Shown here: one piece after another, positions 1 to 4,832 of the stretch
Layout of the letters: each line of letters starts with the position of its first letter
How positions within the stretch are numbered: the stretch's first letter is position 1
Assembly: GCA_963205465.1 (NCBI GenBank)
Contig: CAUJKG010000029.1
Span: 1-5,822 of the forward strand
From: Pseudomonadota bacterium
GTDB taxonomy: Bacteria > Pseudomonadota > Alphaproteobacteria > Rhizobiales > Xanthobacteraceae
Reading direction: 5' to 3'
Length of the DNA stretch: 5,822 bases
Notes under the pieces: model-generated
What the model saw: only the letters and a program-made list of their open reading frames with translations
Told to the model about the DNA's origin: nothing
The model's database searches: none
Translations under genes and position numbers: made by a program

Positions 1-347
1 CGCGCGATCATCTCGCCGATGACTTCCGGCGGATCCTGCAGGTCCGCGTCCATCACCACGATGGCGTCGCCGCTGGCGGCGTCCATGCCGGCGGTGATTG
101 CGATCTGATGGCCGAAATTGCGCGAGAGCCGGATGAAGCGAAAGCGCGGATCGTCCTTGGCTTTGGCTTCGAGAATGATCGAGGACGTATCGCACGAGCC
201 GTCATCGACGAAGATCGCTTCCGCCGGCGCATCCAGCGTCGCGAGCAGCTTTTCCAGCCGGTGCAGCAACAGCGGCAGCACGGCCTCTTCGTTGAAGACG
301 GGAATGATCAGGCTGTAGCGGATGCCTTCAGCCGGGCGCGAAGTCAT
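1..347 (-). CDS. Family 2 glycosyltransferase (DPM1-like bacterial type), N-terminal part, truncated by window edge
   Basis: The first 115 residues of a GT2 (GT-A fold) glycosyltransferase are visible, and the C-terminus lies beyond the left edge. Key pieces are the first beta strand YSLIIPVFNEE (residues 11-21), the nucleotide-binding VDDGS (47-51), an SRNFGHQ segment (75-81) and the metal-binding D-A-D with DLQDPPE (100-108). This pattern fits the bacterial DPM1/ArnC-like branch, which moves a sugar from a nucleotide donor to a polyprenyl phosphate at the inner membrane. Members usually have two C-terminal membrane helices, which would be outside the window. The ATG at 347 is supported by GAGGAA seven bases upstream (355-360). 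It lies 72 bp downstream of grpE on the same strand, so co-transcription is possible. The donor sugar and acceptor cannot be inferred. Confidence 0.9.
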   Translation of the reverse strand, partial: MTSRPAEGIRYSLIIPVFNEEAVLPLLLHRLEKLLATLDAPAEAIFVDDGSCDTSSIILEAKAKDDPRFRFIRLSRNFGHQIAITAGMDAASGDAIVVMDADLQDPPEVIGEMIA

Positions 348-391
348 GGTCAGGTTCCTCGAGCGAAGGCCCGCGGGAACCCTAGGGATGT

Positions 392-427
392 GCGCTTAAC
401 AACGCCTTTCGGGAAAAGGTTAAGCGC
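392..427 (-). repeat. Inverted repeat across the grpE stop codon; possible weak terminator or mRNA 3'-end hairpin
   Basis: A perfect 9-bp inverted repeat has arms GCGCTTAAC (392-400) and GTTAAGCGC (419-427). Inside it, a further 4-bp stem (CTTT with AAAG) can form around a 5-base loop, leaving a 5-base bulge on one side. The right arm contains the grpE TAA stop (420-422). No T-run follows on either strand, so this is not a textbook intrinsic terminator. It could stabilise or end the grpE message, or attenuate readthrough into the glycosyltransferase gene. The structure is seen in the sequence; the function is inferred. Confidence 0.4.
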
Positions 428-1040
428 TCCTGTCCACTTCGCCGCCGTTTCCGGGCTTGGGCGACGCCTTGGAAACGCCGACCATGGCCGGACGCAGCAC
501 GCGCTCACCGATGGCGTAGCCGGGCTGGATCACCTGCTTCACGGTTCCGGCGGGAACCGCATCGTCCGGGATTTCGAACATGGCCTGATGGAAGTTCGGA
601 TCGAACTTCTGCCCCAGCGGCTCCAGCTTGCGCACGCCATGCTTCTCGAGCGCCTTGGCCAGTTCGCGGCCCGTGAGCTCGATGCCCTCAAGCAACGTTT
701 TGACGGTGTTGTCCGCCGCCTCCCGCATGGCGGGATCGATTGCGGAAAGGGCGCGCTCGAAATTGTCGGCGACGCCGAGCATGTCGCGCGCAAAGCCTGC
801 AATCGAATAATTGCGGGCGTCGGCGACATCTTTTTCGGCGCGGCGGCGGGTATTTTCCATTTCCGCATGCGCGCGCAGATATTTGTCCTTGAGCTCAGCG
901 ACCTGCGCCTCGAGCACGATCCGCTCGTCGACATAGGCCGCTCCTTCGCGCGCCTCGTTCTCGTTCGCGGCCTGCACGGGGTCGTTGGCAGCTTTATCTC
1001 TGGTGTTCTTTTCGTCGGCAGTCATTTTGTTCCGGTCCAT
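420..1040 (-). CDS. grpE: GrpE, nucleotide exchange factor for DnaK
   Basis: GrpE is a cytoplasmic dimer that releases ADP from DnaK in the DnaK-DnaJ-GrpE folding cycle and can act as a thermosensor. The 206-residue product has a polar, disordered N-terminus (1-35), a long charged coiled coil (about 38-75, with the conserved AEMENTRRRAEKD) and the helical dimer region containing FARDMLGVADNFERAL (83-98). It ends in the beta domain with the family signature around FDPNFHQAMFEIP (146-158), GTVKQVIQPGYAIGERVLRPA (165-185) and VGVSK. The start is uncertain. The ATG at 1040 has no SD. An in-frame ATG at 1025 has a GGA five bases upstream and fits better with the candidate promoter at 1050-1078, giving 201 residues. 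The gene lies 67 bp after hrcA on the same strand, a common pairing. dnaK and dnaJ are not in the window. Confidence 0.97.
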   Translation of the reverse strand: MDRNKMTADEKNTRDKAANDPVQAANENEAREGAAYVDERIVLEAQVAELKDKYLRAHAEMENTRRRAEKDVADARNYSIAGFARDMLGVADNFERALSAIDPAMREAADNTVKTLLEGIELTGRELAKALEKHGVRKLEPLGQKFDPNFHQAMFEIPDDAVPAGTVKQVIQPGYAIGERVLRPAMVGVSKASPKPGNGGEVDRSA

Positions 1041-1049
1041 TTGGCCGGG

Positions 1050-1078
1050 ATATCAGGTGGCCAGCCGAAAAAATCAAG
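1050..1078 (-). promoter_or_regulatory. Candidate RpoH (sigma-32)-type heat-shock promoter for grpE
   Basis: Reading leftward, CTTG (1078-1075) is followed after 18 bases by CTGATAT (1056-1050). The alphaproteobacterial heat-shock promoter consensus, as I recall it, is CTTG, 17-18 bases, then CYTATNTNNG. The -10-like block differs at its third base, and the trailing G is a C. Transcription would begin near 1043, too close for ribosome loading at the ATG at 1040 but giving a leader of about 18 bases for the ATG at 1025. The site lies alone in the short hrcA-grpE gap, and grpE is a classic RpoH target. Such short motifs can arise by chance. Confidence 0.35.
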
Positions 1079-1107
1079 CACCATGGCGGATTTGACACCC
1101 GCACGCG

Positions 1108-2190
1108 CTATTTGCCGCCGAGGATCTTACTCACCACCAGCGCGGTGTAATCCACCATCGGAATCACCCGGGCATAATTGAGCCGGGTCGGCCCGATCAC
1201 GCCGAGCACGCCGACGATACGGCCCTCGCTGTCGCGATAGGGCGCGACGATGGTCGAGGAACCCGAGAGCGAGAACAGCTTGTTTTCCGAACCGATGAAG
1301 ATGCGGAGCGCCTCGGCCTCTTCCGCCTTGCCGAGGAGTTCGGCGACCTCGCCTTTCTGCTCGAGATCGTCGAACAGGCGCCGCACGCGCTCGAGGTCTT
1401 CGGCGGCATTGACGTCCTCGAGCAGCTTGGCATGCCCGCGCACGATCAGCCGCCGCGAGCCAGCGTCGCCTCCGGACCAGCTCGCAAGCCCCTCGGCGAC
1501 GAATTTCTGCGTCAGTTCGTCGAGTTCGGCCCGCGCTGCTGCAAGCGAGCGCTCCAGCTCGTTGCGCGCCTCACCGAGCGTACGGCCGCGGATATGCGCA
1601 TTAAGAAAATTGGTCGCCTCGACCAGCGAGGAGTTCGGCACGTCCTTCGGAATGGTCAGCAAGCGATTTTCGACCTGACCGTCTTCCGATACCAGCACGG
1701 TGAGTGCGCGACCGGGATCGAGCCGCACGAATTCGATCTGCTTCAGCCGGGGATTGGACTTCAGCGCGGTCACCACGCCCGCGCCACGCGACAGGCCCGA
1801 GAGCAGCGCCGACGCCTCGCCGAGCACCGATTCGAAATTGCCGCCACGCGCGGCGCTCACCTGCGCATCGATGCTGCGGCGCTCGTTTTCCGGTAGATCG
1901 CCGATCTCGAGTAGGGCATCGACGAAAAATCGCAGTCCCTGCTGCGTCGGCAGGCGGCCCGCACTCGTGTGCGGCGAATAGATCAGTCCCGCAGCCTCGA
2001 GGTCCGCCATGACGTTGCGGACCGACGCCGGCGAGAGCGTCATCGGGATGATGCGCGAGAGGTTGCGCGACCCGACCGGTTCCCCGGTCGCGAGGTAGGA
2101 TTCGACGATCTGGCGAAAGATCTCGCGCGAGCGCTCATCGAGCTCGCGTAAAGAGGGGCCGGCGGGGCGAATCGGAATTTCGGCGGACAA
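1108..2190 (-). CDS. hrcA: HrcA, heat-inducible transcription repressor
   Basis: HrcA is a DNA-binding repressor of heat-shock genes that binds CIRCE operators, usually upstream of groESL, and depends on GroEL for folding. From the TTG at 2190 the product has 360 residues, close to the usual length for the order. A winged helix-turn-helix (about 18-90) carries DERSREIFRQIVESYL, TGEPVGSR, SPASVRNVMADLE and SPHTSAGRLPT. A GAF-like middle follows, including QIEFVRLDPGRALTVLV (151-167) and EDGQVENRLL. The C-terminal core has IFIGSENKL (297-305), SSTIVAPYRD and VIGPTRLNYARVIPMVDY (331-348). The TTG has AGGAG (2198-2202) seven bases upstream. An in-frame ATG at 2232 would add 14 residues but lacks an SD and lies within a TATGAT sequence. 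The frame stays open far upstream only as antisense of rph and rdgB. Confidence 0.95.
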   Translation of the reverse strand: MSAEIPIRPAGPSLRELDERSREIFRQIVESYLATGEPVGSRNLSRIIPMTLSPASVRNVMADLEAAGLIYSPHTSAGRLPTQQGLRFFVDALLEIGDLPENERRSIDAQVSAARGGNFESVLGEASALLSGLSRGAGVVTALKSNPRLKQIEFVRLDPGRALTVLVSEDGQVENRLLTIPKDVPNSSLVEATNFLNAHIRGRTLGEARNELERSLAAARAELDELTQKFVAEGLASWSGGDAGSRRLIVRGHAKLLEDVNAAEDLERVRRLFDDLEQKGEVAELLGKAEEAEALRIFIGSENKLFSLSGSSTIVAPYRDSEGRIVGVLGVIGPTRLNYARVIPMVDYTALVVSKILGGK

Positions 2191-2202
2191 AAAGCGGCTC
2201 CT
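2188..2202 (-). promoter_or_regulatory. Ribosome binding site deciding a TTG start for hrcA
   Basis: On the minus strand AGGAG (2202-2198) is followed by seven bases and TTG (2190-2188), an ideal spacing. The competing ATG at 2232 has only a CAAAACACCAGTT stretch upstream, with no SD-like purine block. Starting at the TTG places the conserved SREIF helix about 20 residues from the N-terminus, as in HrcA proteins of related alphaproteobacteria known to me. Confidence 0.7.
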
Positions 2203-2322
2203 GTCGGTTCCGACGTTCGAATAGCCGATCATAACTGGTGTTTTGGCGAGGATCGAGCAAGGGCGGGTTGCGGCGTTCGGGCCCCTGCCCTTACAAGGGC
2301 CAAAATCGAACAAGGAGCGATG
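2191..2322. promoter_or_regulatory. Divergent hrcA / rph intergenic region
   Basis: These 132 bp must hold the promoters for both the leftward hrcA-grpE unit and the rightward rph-rdgB-hemW operon. Leftward, TATGAT (2233-2228) is a fair -10 for hrcA and would give a leader of about 30 bases to the TTG. No -35 is found at the normal distance; a TTGCTC lies 21 bases away, which is too far. Rightward, no convincing -35/-10 pair is visible. A short inverted repeat GCCCTT-AC-AAGGGC (2287-2300) lies just before the rph SD and can compete with an alternative GGCCC/GGGCC pairing (2280-2284 with 2297-2301). No CIRCE repeat (TTAGCACTC-N9-GAGTGCTAA) is present. Confidence 0.5.
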
Positions 2323-2325
2323 ATG
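2312..2325 (+). promoter_or_regulatory. Ribosome binding site and tandem ATG of rph
   Basis: A strong AAGGAG (2312-2317) precedes two consecutive ATG codons at 2320 and 2323. Spacing of two bases disfavours the first and five bases favours the second. The resulting N-terminus, M-A-R-P-S-G-R, fits the M-R-P-type start of the family with one extra residue. Confidence 0.6.
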
Positions 2326-3039
2326 GCGCGGCCAAGCGGACGGGCAAACGACCAGATGCGGGCGGTTTCTTTCGAGCGCGGTTTCTCGCGCCATGCGGAG
2401 GGTTCCTGCCTGGTTCGCTTCGGCGACACCCATGTGCTCGTGACCGCCTCGCTGGAAGAACGCCTGCCGCCCTGGCTCAAGGGTCAGGGGCGCGGCTGGG
2501 TCACCGCCGAATACGGCATGCTGCCCCGCTCGACGCATGATCGCACGCGGCGCGAGGCGGCCGGCGGCAAGCAATCGGGGCGCACGCTCGAAATCCAGCG
2601 TCTGATCGGCCGCAGCCTGCGCACGGTGGTCGATCTCGTGGCGCTGGGCGAGCGGCAGATCACGCTCGACTGCGACGTGATCCAGGCCGATGGCGGCACG
2701 CGCACGGCCGCGATCACCGGCGCATGGATCGCGCTCCATGACTGCATCGCCTGGATGAAAAAGCGCGGCATGATCACGAAGCCGGTGATGACCGATCAGG
2801 TCGCGGCGATCTCCTGCGGCATCGTCGGCGGCGAGCCGGTGCTCGATCTGAACTACGACGAGGATTCCACCGCCGAGACCGACATGAATCTCGTGATGAC
2901 CGGCTCGGGCGGGATCATCGAAATCCAGGGCACCGCCGAGAAGAAGCCTTTCACCGCCGACGAAATGAATGCGCTGATCGAGCTTGCACGCGGCGGCATC
3001 AGGAAGCTCGTCGACATGCAGAAGATGACGGTCGCCTGA
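2323..3039 (+). CDS. rph: RNase PH, phosphate-dependent tRNA 3'-end exoribonuclease
   Basis: RNase PH removes nucleotides from the 3' end of tRNA precursors using inorganic phosphate and releasing nucleoside diphosphates. It works as a hexamer of PNPase-like domains in the cytoplasm. The 238-residue product is full length (E. coli has 238). Motifs include the N-terminal RPSGR, FGDTHVLVTAS (33-43), KGQGRGWVTAEYGMLPRSTH (53-72), GRTLEIQRLIGRSLR (86-100) with R87, and DCDVIQADGGTRT (116-128) with the phosphate-binding GTR at 125-127. DEDSTAETDMN (179-189) carries the metal-linked aspartates. Two adjacent ATGs (2320 and 2323) are possible. AAGGAG (2312-2317) lies only two bases before the first and five before the second, so the second is preferred. 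It is the first gene of a rightward operon with rdgB and hemW. Confidence 0.97.
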   Translation: MARPSGRANDQMRAVSFERGFSRHAEGSCLVRFGDTHVLVTASLEERLPPWLKGQGRGWVTAEYGMLPRSTHDRTRREAAGGKQSGRTLEIQRLIGRSLRTVVDLVALGERQITLDCDVIQADGGTRTAAITGAWIALHDCIAWMKKRGMITKPVMTDQVAAISCGIVGGEPVLDLNYDEDSTAETDMNLVMTGSGGIIEIQGTAEKKPFTADEMNALIELARGGIRKLVDMQKMTVA

Positions 3040-3043
3040 CGCC

Positions 3044-3673
3044 ATGGCGCGCAAACTTTCCGGCAAAGTCGTGCTTGCGACCCACAATTCCGGGAAGCTG
3101 AAGGAAATGCGCGAGCTGCTCGCGCCATACGGCGTCGAGGTGGTTTCCGCGGGTGAACTCGGGCTCCCCGAACCGGAAGAAAACGGCACCACCTTTGAAG
3201 CCAATGCGCGGATCAAAGCGGAAGCTGCAGCGCATGCGTCGGGTCTTCCCGCTTTTGCCGACGATTCCGGACTAAGCGTCGAAGCACTGCAGGGCGCGCC
3301 CGGCATTTACTCCGCGCGCTGGGCGGGCCCCTCGAAAGATTTTTCGCGCGCGATGCGCGTGGTCGAAGAGAAACTACACGAAGCAAACGCGACCTCGCCG
3401 GACGCGCGGAAAGCGGCGTTCATCTCCGCGCTTTGCGTAGCCTGGCCGGATGGCGAAACAGTCATCTTCGAGGGCCGCGTCGACGGCACGCTGGTCTGGC
3501 CACCGCGCGGTTCGGCAGGCTTCGGCTATGATCCGATGTTTCTGCCCGACGGCAAGGACAAGACTTTCGGCGAGATGACAGCGGACGAAAAACACGGCCT
3601 GCCGCCGCATGGCGAGGGGCTTTCGCATCGCGCGCGCGCGTTTCTGAAACTCGCGGAGGCCTGCCTTGGCTGA
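3044..3673 (+). CDS. rdgB: RdgB/HAM1 family XTP/dITP diphosphatase (non-canonical purine NTP pyrophosphatase)
   Basis: This enzyme hydrolyses dITP, ITP and XTP to monophosphates plus pyrophosphate, keeping deaminated purines out of DNA and RNA. The 209-residue product shows the family blocks in order: the nucleotide-binding ATHNSGKLKEM (12-22), GTTFEANARIKA (48-59), and ADDSGL (72-77) with the putative catalytic D74. Then come GAPGIYSARWAG (84-95), AGFGYDPMF (158-166) with the base-recognition FGYD, and SHRARAF (194-200). Before SHR there is a loop (KHGLPPHGEG, 183-192) about seven residues longer than in E. coli; I associate this with Hyphomicrobiales homologues. The ATG lies four bases after the rph stop without a clear SD, which suggests translational coupling. 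Its last 8 bp overlap hemW. Confidence 0.96.
   Translation: MARKLSGKVVLATHNSGKLKEMRELLAPYGVEVVSAGELGLPEPEENGTTFEANARIKAEAAAHASGLPAFADDSGLSVEALQGAPGIYSARWAGPSKDFSRAMRVVEEKLHEANATSPDARKAAFISALCVAWPDGETVIFEGRVDGTLVWPPRGSAGFGYDPMFLPDGKDKTFGEMTADEKHGLPPHGEGLSHRARAFLKLAEACLG
3655..3668 (+). promoter_or_regulatory. Ribosome binding site deciding a TTG start for hemW inside rdgB
   Basis: GGAGG (3655-3659) lies six bases before the TTG at 3666-3668, within the last codons of rdgB. No ATG or GTG further downstream could serve without removing the conserved YVHWPFC strand, so the TTG is well supported. The rdgB TGA (3671-3673) falls just after it, favouring coupled translation. Confidence 0.75.
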
Positions 3674-4811
3674 GGCATTCGGCGTCTATGTGCATTGGCC
3701 GTTTTGTCTGGCGAAGTGTCCCTATTGCGATTTCAACTCGCATGTCCGGCACGAGAAGCCAGACGAAACACGCTACGCGCGCGCTATCGCGCGCGAGCTT
3801 GCTTACGCGAAGGAGCAGGTCGCCTCGCGTGAAGTGACCAGCATCTTCTTCGGCGGTGGCACGCCGTCGCTGATGCAACCTTCAACCGTGCAAAGCGTGC
3901 TCGACGAGATCGCGCGGCACTGGACCATTGTACGCGATGCCGAGATCACGCTCGAAGCCAATCCGACCAGCGTGGAAGCGGAACGCTTTCGCGGCTATCG
4001 CGCGGCGTGCGTGAACCGCGTGTCGCTCGGCGTGCAGGCGCTCGACGATGTTTCGCTGAAGAATCTTGGCCGGATGCACAGCGCCTCGGAAGCGCTTGCG
4101 GCAGTTGAAGTCGCGCGCGCGAATTTTCCGCGCATCTCATTCGACCTGATCTACGCGCGTCCCGACCAATCGCCGGATGCGTGGCGCGCGGAACTGACCA
4201 AGGCGCTCACCTTCGCGCCCGAGCACCTTTCGCTATATCAGCTGACGATAGAGCCCGGCACGGCCTTCGAACTTCTGCATCGCGCGGGCAAGCTTGTGAC
4301 TCCCGACCCCGATACGGCGCGCGCGTTATGGGACGTGACGCAGGAACTGTGCGAAGCGCGCGGCATGCCGGCCTATGAAATTTCCAATCACGCGAAAGCA
4401 GGCGCGGAATCGCGGCACAATCTCGTCTACTGGCGCTATCAGGAATATGCCGGCGTTGGTCCCGGTGCGCATGGCCGGATCGGCGCGGACGGCGCGCGGA
4501 TCGCGACTTCGACCGAGAAACATCCCGAGCGCTGGCTCGCGCATGTGGAAGAACGCGGTCACGGTCTCGTCGAAGAAGAAAAGCTCTCGCTCATCGAGCA
4601 GGCCGACGAAATGCTGGTGATGGGACTTCGCCTCGCGGAAGGAATTGACGTCGCGCGCTTCGAGAAGCTCACCGGCGTATCGCTCAGCCCCGAGCGCGTT
4701 TCCTTCCTTGAAAGCGAGGGCCTGATCGAGCGCGGCGACAATGCGCGGCTGAGGGTAACCCCATCCGGCTTTCCACTTCTCGATGCGATCGTCGCCGATC
4801 TTGCGGCTTGA
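3666..4811 (+). CDS. hemW: HemW, radical-SAM heme chaperone (formerly annotated as oxygen-independent coproporphyrinogen III oxidase-like)
   Basis: HemW binds heme and is thought to pass it to respiratory proteins. The 381-residue product begins at a TTG. The radical-SAM core (about 6-225) opens with YVHWPFC and the iron-sulfur motif C14-xxx-C18-xx-C21-D-F23, then FFGGGTPS (61-68), LEANP, RVSLGVQ and SFDLIYARPDQ, consistent with SAM binding. Position 23 is phenylalanine, not the fourth cysteine of HemN, and an HNxxYW motif (251-256) is present. Both mark HemW rather than the true coproporphyrinogen oxidase. A HemN-type C-terminal domain (about 300-375) follows with EQADEMLVMGLRLAEGID. It ends the rph-rdgB-hemW operon and faces the next gene tail to tail. 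Confidence 0.95.
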   Translation: MAEAFGVYVHWPFCLAKCPYCDFNSHVRHEKPDETRYARAIARELAYAKEQVASREVTSIFFGGGTPSLMQPSTVQSVLDEIARHWTIVRDAEITLEANPTSVEAERFRGYRAACVNRVSLGVQALDDVSLKNLGRMHSASEALAAVEVARANFPRISFDLIYARPDQSPDAWRAELTKALTFAPEHLSLYQLTIEPGTAFELLHRAGKLVTPDPDTARALWDVTQELCEARGMPAYEISNHAKAGAESRHNLVYWRYQEYAGVGPGAHGRIGADGARIATSTEKHPERWLAHVEERGHGLVEEEKLSLIEQADEMLVMGLRLAEGIDVARFEKLTGVSLSPERVSFLESEGLIERGDNARLRVTPSGFPLLDAIVADLAA

Positions 4812-4832
4812 AGGCTTTCCGAAGCGATCGAG

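Noticed and set aside
380..387. CCCTAGGG palindrome between grpE and the glycosyltransferase gene
   Set aside because: An 8-bp palindrome alone, with no second copy or flanking symmetry, is too little to call an operator.
108..1181. A 357-codon plus-strand open frame opposite the glycosyltransferase and grpE
   Set aside because: It is a complement-frame shadow of two clear genes, with no SD and an arginine-rich, featureless product.
2287..2300. GCCCTT-AC-AAGGGC as a riboswitch or terminator before rph
   Set aside because: The stem is short with a very small loop, no T-run follows and no conserved riboswitch motif is present; it is noted only as part of the intergenic region.
1108..3306. A 732-codon open frame continuing upstream of hrcA on the minus strand
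   Set aside because: Only the part from 2190 (or 2232) downward is HrcA. The rest is antisense to rph and rdgB, has no family similarity I recognise, and stays open because of high GC at codon positions.
3629..3640. Six CG dinucleotides in a row in rdgB
   Set aside because: They encode the conserved HRARAF segment with GC-rich Arg and Ala codons; nothing further is needed to explain them.
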